Shown here in pieces: positions 7,345-15,180 of a stretch of 16,906 nucleotides of DNA. Source of the DNA: an uncultured Eubacteriales bacterium (GTDB lineage: Bacteria; Bacillota; Clostridia; Oscillospirales; CAG-382); assembly GCA_900546385.1 (NCBI GenBank), contig URCT01000052.1:1-16906 (forward strand). The letters run 5' to 3'. The stretch's first letter is position 1. Each line of letters begins with the position of its first letter. The notes below the pieces were generated by a model that was not told where the DNA came from, ran no database searches, and saw only the letters and a list, made by a program, of their open reading frames with translations. A program made the position numbers and the translations under genes.

Positions 7345-10300
7345 ATGCGAAGAAAGCTCATAGCGGTTATACTCACGTTTGCCATGGTTCTTTCACCGCT
7401 AAATATGTTTACGCTTCCGGCAAGTGCCGCCGCCAACAAGCCCGATGTGCTGCGCAGCATTTTCGGCAACCTCGATGAGGTCGCGCCGGAGGAAAAGGCT
7501 TTGGATCTGCCTTACCGCGACGGCACGGTACTGTCCGATGTGCGTGAAGCACTGGGGCTTACGGCCGCCGATTCGTTTATTCTCGGTGAAAGTGCTTTTG
7601 CCTCCGACGATCTTGAACTCAAAAGCGTAAATGCGTATACGCTGCCGGCAGTCGCTGTCACGCTTAACGGAAAACGGTATCCGTTAAACGGCGATTTCAA
7701 GCTTCTCAGCGCAGCTGAAGGCGATTTCAACGGCAACGGTAAAAAGAGCGAGCTTGCACTTCTTGCAGCTGCCAAGACAACGGATAACCGTTCTCTGTTG
7801 CTCGTGTGCACAGCCTCTGCCGCCGAACGGGACGGAATTCTTACGCCGATCATCGCGCTTTACAGCGGAACGTCTGCTTTTTATAACGATACCAAGCAAT
7901 TTGCCAATACAATGGAAATTGTCTGCGCTGATGTCAACGGCGACGGCTTCGACGAAATCGTCACCGCCACGCCGACAAGCGGATTTGATACGTCCAGCAA
8001 CGACGGATACGGCTTTGACCGTCATGGCGGAGCCTATCTTTGGAGCTTAAACGGCGAAAGCAATGCATCCGACGCATGGAAATCTGCCGACGGTTGGAAA
8101 CAAACGCCGGAAACGTTCGGCGTCGGCCTTACCGTATCCTACGGCGACCACTGCTATCTCGGCGCACCCGGCACAACGGCCGCTCTTGCCGCAGGCGATG
8201 TTGACGGCGACGGATACGATGACCTTGTCACGGCATTTTCGACCACCAAAGCACAATATAACGCGAACTACGCAAGCAACCAGTTTTCGGTTTACTATAT
8301 CGGCGGCGCACCGACGGTTTCTGAGATGATGCTCAAACGAAGCGCACTCATGCGCTTTGTTGACGGCACGGTTAAGGATGAGCTGTATTTAAGCGCTTCT
8401 TCCGGCGATGCAGCGGGCTTTGATGTGGCAATTTGCGACATTGACGAAACTGGAAAACCGACCATTTTCCTTTCGTTCAAGCAAACGGTTCATCATTGGA
8501 GTGCCATGTCCGGCACAAAAATGTTTACGCCGAGCTACTATCTGTATTCCTTTGACATGAAAAAGGACTCTCTCAATTTCACGGCTTCGCTTATCTACCG
8601 CGGCGGCATTTATCACCACGGTTGGATGGCAGGCGGCATCAATGACACGCTCGGCTATGTGTACCGCACCGACCCGGTCGACTGTGCGCCCGGGAGAATC
8701 GGGGTCTTAAAGGGCGATTTCGGCCTGTCAAACGGCAAAACCGGCTATCTTTCCTCCGGAACGATTGTGGCCGATCAACGCCTTCTTTCGTTTGTCCGTT
8801 ATCCGGACGGCAATGCTTATCGCTATGAAATCGCAAACAACGGCTGCTACACCGGCACATGGGGCATGGAACGCGATGACAACGGGCAAGGCTTCGCCGA
8901 TGACGACTGCGTTTTCTACCGCAATGGGATTAACGTTACGGACATAAAGACCGCAAACGTGCGGTTTGATGGCACCCGGTACGAAGATGCCGCACTCATT
9001 TCGGCGTACACCGACGACGGCTATCGCGTTTATGCTCTCACACCAAACGGCAGCCGCTACGACATTACCGAACAATTTGAAAATGATGCGGCTTATGCAG
9101 TCATTTCCATGCCGGACACCGACAACGATTCGATCCTTCTCAAGTATAACAAGCACCGCTTTTTCTGGGCCGATCCGGTCATTCTTGCGGCTCTTGCTTC
9201 CCCGCCCTATTTCGATTCGCTTCCGAACGACATGTACACCAACAGTCAGACGACCTACGGAAAGAGTCTAACGTCTTCCACCGGCAAATCCGAAACTTAT
9301 ACCGTTTCGGCAGGCTCTTACATTTCGACCGAGATCAAAGCCGGCGGCGGTGGTGTCAGCGGCGTGTTCGAAGCGGAATCCGAAGCGATGCGGCGTTCCT
9401 CATCCGAACAAGAGCGCGTAACCGAAGTGACCTATTCGCAAAGCTTTTCCGCAAGCGGCGGCGGTGACACAGTCGTGCTTTCGACGGTTGCTTATGACGC
9501 TTACGCCTACACGGCCTACTATCCCGGCGAAAACGGCGCGCTTGCTTCTTCGCCGTACATCGTCTATATACCGCGCGGCGGTTCGGATGCCATTAAAATT
9601 GCCAGCCTTACCTACGAGGATTATCAGAGCTTTTGCACCTATGCAAACGGTGCACTGCCGGATCTTACCGATGTCTTTACGCATACGGTCGGCAAGCCGG
9701 AAACCTATCTTCACACGACGCCCTCCGGTTCTCATGTGTTGACCGGAAGTGTTCTTTCGCACAACAAACTCGCCGGTTTCCCGACCGACACAAGCAGTCA
9801 AACGCAATCGATCGAGATCACCGAAGAAACGAACGAGACCACGTCCTCCGGTTCTTCCGTCAGCGTAAAGCTCGGAGGAGGCTTTGAAGCCGAAGCGGAC
9901 GACATTTTCGGCCTTGTGAACACCGGATCCAAAATCACGGTCGGACAAACCACCGAAAAGGAATACGAATGTGCCAAAATTCAAACCAAAGCCGTCGGTA
10001 CCAGCCTTGAAGGCACGGTTTTCGGACAAGGCGACGGTATGAACACAAGCGGCGGCCAAGACGAAAGAGCCTATTTCAACTGGCGTTTGGTTCACTACAT
10101 ATACGATTCAAAAGACGGAAGTGATTCCAAACAGTTCCCGGTGGTGACCTACATCACCTCGGGCGTTATCCAGCCGAGCGGCGTTGTTCCGACGTCTCTC
10201 GCGGTAACACCGGCAAAAATGTCGGTGGAACAGGTCGGTCCGAAAACCGTCGGCTATGTCAACGAAGTCGGCTTTACGGCTTCAATTGCCGGTGTTACGC

Positions 10301-13164
10301 GCGAAGCCTACACCGCTCTTGAAAACGCTCCTCTCGGCATGACCTTGAATACCGGCGGCGGAAACATCGGCACCAGCGGCAGCTATCCGTTCGGCATCCG
10401 CATCAACAGCAACGTTAAGCCCGGCACCTATGAGCTGTATTTGAATGTCGGCGGCGTTCGTTCCAATCCGTTCACCGTTGTGGTGGAGGAATATACCGAC
10501 CCGATTTGGATAGAAGCAGACAAAGCCGAAATCGATTTCGGTTCGATGCGATACAACTATGTCGGCACACCGACTGTCGCCGCACAAACTGTGACGATAA
10601 GCAACATTCATACCGAGCAAATCCGCAATCTTGCGGCAACGCTTGATGAAAACAGCGATTTTGAAATCACCGAAGATCTCTCCGCAAACCTTTTATATGC
10701 CAAAGACTTGGCTAATTCTTCGGCAACCGTCAAGGTCGCGCCGAAACGCGGCTTGTCGCTCGGCAAGCATACCGGTACTTTGAAGGTGTCGAACGGCGTT
10801 ACCTCCGCGTTTGTTTCCCTTTCGTACACCGTTACCGAACCGACCATGCCGCAAGCGCCCTCATTCCAATACTATCAAACCGAAACGCCCAATCCCATTC
10901 GACTGCAAATCAACGCACCGGAGGATGACGGCGGCGGTCAGATGCTATACTATCTGTACACCGTTCAGGGACACGAGAATTATGTCGAAAACGGCATTCA
11001 GATTTGGAAAAAATCCTATAACACCACACAGAGCGGCAACAGCTTTACGCTGTTTCTGCCGGAAGAACTGACGATCGGCGAAAGCTACACCATCGGTGTG
11101 AAAGCAAGAACCACCGTCGGTGAAAGCGAAGCCGCATGGCACACCTTCACAGTAAGTGAAGAACCGGGCGACCCGGATCCCGTCAAGAATATCAAGCTGT
11201 ATCCCGGCGACGGCAGTATTACCGTCACTTGGGACGCGCCCGATTCCTGGGGCGAAAATAAGTTCTATCCGCAAATTCCTTCGGCTGAAAAGAACTATAA
11301 GGTCTATGTCGTCGAAAAAGGCAACTCCACAAGCAAATACTATGTCAATGTCGGCTTTGATGAAGAGCACGAATGGAAAGGCATCGGCCTTGAAAACGGC
11401 AAGGAATATGAGATCACGGTTTACAGTGCGACGCTGCACCGCATGACACCGAGCGACGTCCTTACCTTCACGCCGTCCAAAACGGTTATCACACCGTCAC
11501 GCCCGACGGCTTTCAAGGCCTATATGAGCTACAAAACCGCAGAGCTTTCTTGGAATGCCCCCTGCTATACCGGCGATGAAGCCGTTTCGTATCAAGTATC
11601 CAAAGACGGCACAAATTGGGTCGATGTAACGGCTGCCGCCGACGGTACGGCGTCCTATACCTTTGAAGGTCTTACGACCAACCGGGAATACGAGTTCCGC
11701 GTGCGTGCCGTCAATTCCGCCGGTGTCGGTGAAAGCGCTTCCCTCACCGCCCTTGCGCCCTCCAATCTCGACGCGCCCACCAATTATGATGTCATCCGCG
11801 GCTATGAGCAATTAGAATATGTTTGGGATCCTTCGGAGGATGCATCCGTCACCGGCTGTGAAGTCAAGATCGACGACGGCGAATGGCAAGCCATCGATCC
11901 GATTCTCTTTGACGGTAAGCTGCATTACATCTTTACAGGCCTTGAAAATGAACGCGCCTACGACATTTATGTCCGCTTTGTCAACCACGAGGGTGGCGGA
12001 AAAACGTTGAAATGCACGCGAAAGCCAAGCTCACGTGCGCCGCTGCCGCCCATCAATCCGCGTGTAGAGCCTCGAAACGGCGGTATCCAGTTCTATGCAG
12101 AAAAACATAATCCCGACGACACGCTTATATACAAGGTGGATAACCGCTACAGTTGGTGGTATTTTGACGGTGAGACGCGCTTAAACGGCTTTGAAAACGG
12201 AAAAGAATACACGGTTGGCATTGCTACCAGCGGAAAAGATGAATACGGCTTCGAAGTCAAAACGACTGTATACTTAACCGTTACGCCGGATGCAAGCATT
12301 CCCGATCCGCCCTCCGAACCGATCATCAACGCCTATATCGGCGAAGAGCTTGTCCGCATCGTCTGGAACGTTGAAAGCGACGGCGGCTCTCCGATAACGG
12401 CCTACCAAGTGAGCGTGAACGACGGCGAGCCGATCCGCTTGCCGGCAACTGAAAACGCGATGACGATTTCCCGTTCCGAAGCGAATGAATACGGTTATAT
12501 TTATGTTAAAGTCTCGGCAATCAATGCGGTCGGAACCACAGACCGGGAGGACAGCATTCACGTTTCCGGCGTTTTGGAAGGCCGCAGCAATCTCCTGTTG
12601 GAAAGCGCCCGAAGTGATACCTACCGTGCGCCGTATCGGTTAACGGACATAGGATATATCGGTGTTGACGACGACGGCAATCCGATAAAGGAAATCATGG
12701 ACATCAGCAACAATGCAACATGGACTATGACCTCCGACAGCGACAAAATCACCTGGGACGAAGAAAACCGGTGTCTTGCCGTAGATAAGAGCCTTTCGGA
12801 CGGTATCTATACAGCCACCGTCACGGCCGAATATCAAGGTGTTTACCACGAAAAAACAGTTGTTGTAACAGTCGGTGCGACCATCAAGATACGCGACGTA
12901 CACTATGCTACTGACAGCCTTTCGATCAAGCTTGATTTTCCGGAAAAAGCCGGCGAAAAGCTTCTCTTTATCGCTCTGTACGATTCTTCCGACCGATTCG
13001 TTCAATCGATTTTCCGCAAGGTTTCCAAAGAGACGCTTTCCGACGGAATGGTTACGGTTACACTCGATACGCCGAAAGCAGCAACTGCAAAGATCCTGCT
13101 TCTTGACGGAACAACAAGCTTACAGCCGTTATGTGAAAGCGCTTCTGTAGCTCTTACCGACTAA
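7345..13164 (+). CDS. Giant secreted protein: FG-GAP-like, duplicated beta modules, Ig-like and FnIII domains
   Basis: A 1939-residue exported protein. Residues 1-28 are a signal peptide (charged MRRK, hydrophobic core, PASA|A cleavage site). FG-GAP/VCBS-like calcium-loop repeats follow (DFNGNGKKSEL from 127, DVNGDGFDEIV from 196, DVDGDGYDDLV from 285, degenerate DIDETG at 365), suggesting a beta-propeller. Two related Ser/Thr/Gly-rich beta modules lie at about 640-720 and 818-900, each with a GGG...FEAE core. Ig-like regions are at about 940-1045 and 1050-1165. Then come about six fibronectin type III units (roughly 1168-1271, 1276-1375, 1380-1474, 1475-1564, 1566-1650 and 1653-1745), the clearest with EYEFRVRAVNSAGVGESA. 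Two C-terminal beta domains end at 1939. I see no LPxTG motif, SLH repeats, transmembrane anchor or catalytic signature. It is probably secreted or surface-associated and adhesive or pore-forming; function is unknown. It lies directly downstream of the LuxR/MalT regulator and has its own promoter and terminator. Confidence 0.85.
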   Translation: MRRKLIAVILTFAMVLSPLNMFTLPASAAANKPDVLRSIFGNLDEVAPEEKALDLPYRDGTVLSDVREALGLTAADSFILGESAFASDDLELKSVNAYTLPAVAVTLNGKRYPLNGDFKLLSAAEGDFNGNGKKSELALLAAAKTTDNRSLLLVCTASAAERDGILTPIIALYSGTSAFYNDTKQFANTMEIVCADVNGDGFDEIVTATPTSGFDTSSNDGYGFDRHGGAYLWSLNGESNASDAWKSADGWKQTPETFGVGLTVSYGDHCYLGAPGTTAALAAGDVDGDGYDDLVTAFSTTKAQYNANYASNQFSVYYIGGAPTVSEMMLKRSALMRFVDGTVKDELYLSASSGDAAGFDVAICDIDETGKPTIFLSFKQTVHHWSAMSGTKMFTPSYYLYSFDMKKDSLNFTASLIYRGGIYHHGWMAGGINDTLGYVYRTDPVDCAPGRIGVLKGDFGLSNGKTGYLSSGTIVADQRLLSFVRYPDGNAYRYEIANNGCYTGTWGMERDDNGQGFADDDCVFYRNGINVTDIKTANVRFDGTRYEDAALISAYTDDGYRVYALTPNGSRYDITEQFENDAAYAVISMPDTDNDSILLKYNKHRFFWADPVILAALASPPYFDSLPNDMYTNSQTTYGKSLTSSTGKSETYTVSAGSYISTEIKAGGGGVSGVFEAESEAMRRSSSEQERVTEVTYSQSFSASGGGDTVVLSTVAYDAYAYTAYYPGENGALASSPYIVYIPRGGSDAIKIASLTYEDYQSFCTYANGALPDLTDVFTHTVGKPETYLHTTPSGSHVLTGSVLSHNKLAGFPTDTSSQTQSIEITEETNETTSSGSSVSVKLGGGFEAEADDIFGLVNTGSKITVGQTTEKEYECAKIQTKAVGTSLEGTVFGQGDGMNTSGGQDERAYFNWRLVHYIYDSKDGSDSKQFPVVTYITSGVIQPSGVVPTSLAVTPAKMSVEQVGPKTVGYVNEVGFTASIAGVTREAYTALENAPLGMTLNTGGGNIGTSGSYPFGIRINSNVKPGTYELYLNVGGVRSNPFTVVVEEYTDPIWIEADKAEIDFGSMRYNYVGTPTVAAQTVTISNIHTEQIRNLAATLDENSDFEITEDLSANLLYAKDLANSSATVKVAPKRGLSLGKHTGTLKVSNGVTSAFVSLSYTVTEPTMPQAPSFQYYQTETPNPIRLQINAPEDDGGGQMLYYLYTVQGHENYVENGIQIWKKSYNTTQSGNSFTLFLPEELTIGESYTIGVKARTTVGESEAAWHTFTVSEEPGDPDPVKNIKLYPGDGSITVTWDAPDSWGENKFYPQIPSAEKNYKVYVVEKGNSTSKYYVNVGFDEEHEWKGIGLENGKEYEITVYSATLHRMTPSDVLTFTPSKTVITPSRPTAFKAYMSYKTAELSWNAPCYTGDEAVSYQVSKDGTNWVDVTAAADGTASYTFEGLTTNREYEFRVRAVNSAGVGESASLTALAPSNLDAPTNYDVIRGYEQLEYVWDPSEDASVTGCEVKIDDGEWQAIDPILFDGKLHYIFTGLENERAYDIYVRFVNHEGGGKTLKCTRKPSSRAPLPPINPRVEPRNGGIQFYAEKHNPDDTLIYKVDNRYSWWYFDGETRLNGFENGKEYTVGIATSGKDEYGFEVKTTVYLTVTPDASIPDPPSEPIINAYIGEELVRIVWNVESDGGSPITAYQVSVNDGEPIRLPATENAMTISRSEANEYGYIYVKVSAINAVGTTDREDSIHVSGVLEGRSNLLLESARSDTYRAPYRLTDIGYIGVDDDGNPIKEIMDISNNATWTMTSDSDKITWDEENRCLAVDKSLSDGIYTATVTAEYQGVYHEKTVVVTVGATIKIRDVHYATDSLSIKLDFPEKAGEKLLFIALYDSSDRFVQSIFRKVSKETLSDGMVTVTLDTPKAATAKILLLDGTTSLQPLCESASVALTD

Positions 13165-13172
13165 CATATACC

Positions 13173-13204
13173 AAAAGCCGAAGACTCCACGGTCTTCGGC
13201 TTTT
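13173..13204. terminator. Intrinsic terminator after the giant protein
   Basis: A perfect 13-base inverted repeat, AAAAGCCGAAGAC (13173-13185) and GTCTTCGGCTTTT (13192-13204), encloses the six-base loop TCCACG. It begins 8 bases after the stop codon. The A/T ends give a U-tract in either direction. Confidence 0.88.
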
Positions 13205-13214
13205 CATAACTTTG

Positions 13215-13243
13215 TTGATTTTCATGGCTGTTTATGGTATACT
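13215..13243 (+). promoter_or_regulatory. Promoter of the yitT-like gene
   Basis: TTGATT (13215-13220), a 17-base spacer and TATACT (13238-13243) lie 30 bases before the ATG at 13274. GGAGGTG (13263-13269) is the ribosome binding site. Confidence 0.65.
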
Positions 13244-13273
13244 ATATACAGAGAACCGTTTTGGAGGTGTATC

Positions 13274-13525
13274 ATGAACAAAAGAGTCCTTAAAGAGCAG
13301 ATCGGTATGTTATTCGGCACGTTTGTGCTGGCTGTCAGCATCAATGTATTTTTGACGCCCAACAAAGTATCTGCCGGCGGTGTTTCATCCCTTGGAACAA
13401 TTCTTCTGTATTTATTCGGTATGAAGCTGTCGCTTACCAACCTTGCGGCAAATGTTCTTCTTTTCTTTATCTCATTCGTAATTTCTGACATTTCTAATCT
13501 CCTATCATTTTCACGCAATAGATAA
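13274..13525 (+). CDS. YitT-family membrane protein, 5' part only (broken at junction)
   Basis: The start is sound: promoter, GGAGGTG Shine-Dalgarno and ATG. Residues 1-66 match the N-terminus of YitT/DUF161-type five-transmembrane proteins. They include a first membrane helix (about 10-28), FLTPNKVSAGGVSSLGTILLY and a second helix ending NVLLFFI. Members of this family run to roughly 280-300 residues. Here the family-like sequence stops at about residue 66 (near 13,471), and the frame reads 17 unrelated residues to a TAG-type stop at 13525. The unrelated part is the antisense of another gene start, so this is a fusion point between different sequences, not a natural short protein. Function of intact YitT proteins is poorly known. 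Confidence 0.75.
   Translation: MNKRVLKEQIGMLFGTFVLAVSINVFLTPNKVSAGGVSSLGTILLYLFGMKLSLTNLAANVLLFFISFVISDISNLLSFSRNR
13460..13480. other. Junction between two unrelated genomes or segments
   Basis: Left of here, the plus strand encodes the start of a YitT-family protein in a GGC/CGC-rich codon style. Right of here, the minus strand has the start of a different gene (ATG at 13491) and an AT-richer sporulation operon. Both genes are cut at the same place. I see no insertion sequence, integrase, tRNA target or repeat that would explain a recombination event. Confidence 0.75.
13471..13491 (-). CDS. First codons of a gene downstream of spoIIIAH (possibly Asp23 family), truncated
   Basis: On the minus strand, ATG at 13491-13489 is preceded by AGGAG at 13503-13499, spaced 7 bases away, and begins MSEITNE. 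After about 7-10 codons the sequence becomes the antisense of the yitT-like gene. In Clostridia the gene after spoIIIAH is often an Asp23/Gls24 envelope-stress protein followed by nusB, so that is my guess. Seven residues cannot prove it. Confidence 0.4.
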
Positions 13526-13552
13526 CTGTCCGCAGGCATCCCGTAGACAGTT
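13524..13552. repeat. Imperfect hairpin in the leader of the truncated minus-strand gene
   Basis: AACTGTC (13524-13530) and GACAGTT (13546-13552) are perfect inverted arms. On the minus strand they enclose an inner CGGG-ATG-CCTG stem-loop. No U-tract follows, so it is not a typical terminator. It would lie in the 5' leader made by the promoter at 13572-13600. Confidence 0.45.
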
Positions 13553-13571
13553 ACATAATAAACCAGTAAAT

Positions 13572-13600
13572 AGTGTATCACAAGTCCTCTCTGACAGCAA
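13572..13600 (-). promoter_or_regulatory. Vegetative-type promoter between spoIIIAH and the next gene
   Basis: Read on the minus strand: TTGCTG (13600-13595), a 17-base spacer and TACACT (13577-13572), with TG one base before the -10 box. It would drive the truncated gene starting at 13491 independently of the sporulation operon. Confidence 0.55.
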
Positions 13601-13635
13601 ATCTTTTATAAAAAGTTTTTCCAAAAATATACTTT

Positions 13636-14247
13636 CTATTCATGAATTGGTGTAATTACAATCTTCTCCGGCTTTACATCCGACTTTCTTGTCACAATAT
13701 CCTCAATCTGGGCACGGTTCGCATCCGTAAGCTCCTCTGCATTTACAACAACATCTGCACTATCTTCCCCCAGACTTACTACTGCCTCTGAAAATCCTTT
13801 TGTTGCCATCAATGTCTCAATTTCCATCTCCGTCTCTGATTGTTTTGTAAGCTCCACCATCTGTGCAACTGCATCTAACTTTTCCTCTTCACTGAGCTCT
13901 GTATTGTCTATGATCGACTGCAGTGTTTCTTTATTCTGGGCACGCACCTGTTCTCTTGTAACTTTTGCCTGGGCTACCGTAGTCTGGGCTGAACCATTTG
14001 TGAGAACCGCCTCTCCAGGTGTTCCTTCTGTTTCAGAATCATTACTTTCAATTTCTTCGCTTCCTGCTTCTGTATCTTCCTGTGAAATATCTAAAAGTTC
14101 CTGGTTTGTAAGATCTGCATTAGCTTCTTTTGTTCCTTTCGCATTCTCGCCAAACAGACGTCCCGTGTAGTTCAGATATCCTGCTGCCGCGATCATAACC
14201 GCAAGTGCCACAATGATCAACTGGTTTTTCTTCACTTTCCCTTTCAT
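13636..14247 (-). CDS. spoIIIAH: Stage III sporulation protein AH
   Basis: SpoIIIAH sits in the mother-cell side of the engulfment membrane. There it binds forespore SpoIIQ, forming the channel that keeps the forespore active. The 203-residue protein has a Lys-rich N-terminus and one membrane helix (about 9-24). An acidic, Ser/Glu-rich linker follows (about 35-90), then a C-terminal ring-building domain of the YscJ/FliF type (about 105-203). That domain includes LSEEEKLDAVAQMVELTKQSE, GFSEAVVSL and a final strand KIVITPI. I choose ATG at 14247 because AAAGGAGG (14265-14258) lies 10 bases upstream. A start 30 bases further up is in frame but falls on the other side of that Shine-Dalgarno and overlaps spoIIIAG. 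It is the last spoIIIA gene. Confidence 0.93.
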   Translation of the reverse strand: MKGKVKKNQLIIVALAVMIAAAGYLNYTGRLFGENAKGTKEANADLTNQELLDISQEDTEAGSEEIESNDSETEGTPGEAVLTNGSAQTTVAQAKVTREQVRAQNKETLQSIIDNTELSEEEKLDAVAQMVELTKQSETEMEIETLMATKGFSEAVVSLGEDSADVVVNAEELTDANRAQIEDIVTRKSDVKPEKIVITPIHE

Positions 14248-14263
14248 TAAGATAAACCTCCTT

Positions 14264-14893
14264 TTATGTAGGCGCACGTTTCATTATTTTTATCTTATGC
14301 GCTTCTACACCAAATAATGCCTGCACCGCTTCTGTCAGATTCTTCGCGACAACTGCATTCCCACCTCCATCTGCTATTACAAGAATGCCCTCCACTTCCG
14401 GTGCATTTTCTTTACTTACATATGGGGTCTGCGTTCCGTCTGTCCCCTGACTGTACACGGTCGTTTTATCCAGAGATTTCTCTTCACTTTCTCTTGTCTC
14501 TCCCTGGTTGCCTGCTTCCTTCGTCGTCTGATGTGTGCTTTGCTGATCTTTTTCAACCACCTTCTGTCCTGTAGACTTTAATGTGATCATCACCGTCACC
14601 TTTCCCGCCCCATCTACGACGCCAAGTGTCTGCGCTGTCTTTTGTTCCAGATATTTTTCATAGTCTGCCATAGAATCTGTCTCATACGTCTCTCCTTTCC
14701 CGGATTTCCCGTCAAGCTTTGTATCCTTATCCACCTCCCCTGTCTTCGGAACCGGAACCGCAACTACAAGAAGCAGCAGTCCACACAGGAATAAAATGGC
14801 TAATCTTGTTCTTTTCTGACCACGATCCGCCTGTTTTATCTTCCTTGTGTATCCCACGATCCTTTCCTTCCACTCCTGCCAATTATTGTCCAA
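14264..14893 (-). CDS. spoIIIAG: Stage III sporulation protein AG
   Basis: SpoIIIAG forms a large ring in the mother-cell membrane as part of the SpoIIIA-SpoIIQ complex. The 209-residue protein has a basic N-terminus and one membrane helix (about 31-48, ending VAVPVPK). Its ring-building domain begins near YEKYLEQKTAQTLGVV and VTVMITL, and is interrupted by a polar loop (about 110-150). The family C-terminal block follows: EGILVIADGGG (168-178), LTEAVQALFGVEAHKIKI (186-203). The start is TTG at 14893, with GGGAGG (14908-14903) 9 bases upstream. It overlaps the end of spoIIIAF by 11 bases, suggesting translational coupling. Operon transcription in sporulating Firmicutes is by mother-cell sigma-E, whose promoter would be upstream of the window. 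Confidence 0.94.
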   Translation of the reverse strand: MDNNWQEWKERIVGYTRKIKQADRGQKRTRLAILFLCGLLLLVVAVPVPKTGEVDKDTKLDGKSGKGETYETDSMADYEKYLEQKTAQTLGVVDGAGKVTVMITLKSTGQKVVEKDQQSTHQTTKEAGNQGETRESEEKSLDKTTVYSQGTDGTQTPYVSKENAPEVEGILVIADGGGNAVVAKNLTEAVQALFGVEAHKIKIMKRAPT

Positions 14894-15149
14894 TTCCGAT
14901 TTCCTCCCGTTTTATAGAATCCGACATCCGCTCTATTTCTTTCTCATATTGCTGATACACTTCCCTTTGATAAAATTGCTCTGCTTTCAGTCCTTTCAAC
15001 GCCGCAACAGGGGATAGTGCAAGCAGGATCAGGACAAGTCCACAGAAAAAACGAATATATTTTTCATAATCCTTTCCCGGAATCACCTGCAGAACTGCAC
15101 TCATAACGAGAAGCATTGAAATGATTTTTTGTATCCATTGTGTAAGCAT
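14883..15149 (-). CDS. spoIIIAF: Stage III sporulation protein AF, short form
   Basis: Position between spoIIIAE and spoIIIAG, and an N-terminus with two membrane helices (about 7-25 and 31-52, with GKDYEKYIRFFCGLVLILLA between and within), identify SpoIIIAF. The product is only 88 residues, against about 206 in B. subtilis. It keeps the membrane part and a charged helix (about 55-85, EQFYQREVYQQYEKEIERMS) but lacks the soluble ring-building domain. The stop lies within the spoIIIAG start region (11-base overlap), so the end looks natural, not a chance frameshift. AGGAGG near 15164 precedes the ATG by about 10 bases. Either this lineage has a reduced SpoIIIAF, or the domain was lost upstream of the coupled spoIIIAG start. 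Confidence 0.82.
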   Translation of the reverse strand: MLTQWIQKIISMLLVMSAVLQVIPGKDYEKYIRFFCGLVLILLALSPVAALKGLKAEQFYQREVYQQYEKEIERMSDSIKREEIGIGQ

Positions 15150-15180
15150 CCGGCAGATTCCTCCTCTCTCCTCTGAAACC

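Noticed and set aside
9400..10095. A 231-codon minus-strand frame inside the giant gene
   Set aside because: It is a mirror of the strongly biased codon pattern of the plus-strand gene, with no start signals or family resemblance.
11161..12540. FnIII region considered as DNA tandem repeats
   Set aside because: The domains are similar only at protein-pattern level. I see no direct nucleotide repeats of useful length.
13222..13581. A 119-codon minus-strand frame spanning the junction
   Set aside because: Its upstream part covers a promoter and leader hairpin, and its downstream part is the antisense of the yitT-like gene and its promoter. Only the internal ATG at 13491 has a good ribosome binding site.
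13471..13640. Possible insertion sequence or attachment site at the junction
   Set aside because: I found no terminal inverted repeats, target duplication, transposase or integrase remnant, and the tRNA gene is far away.
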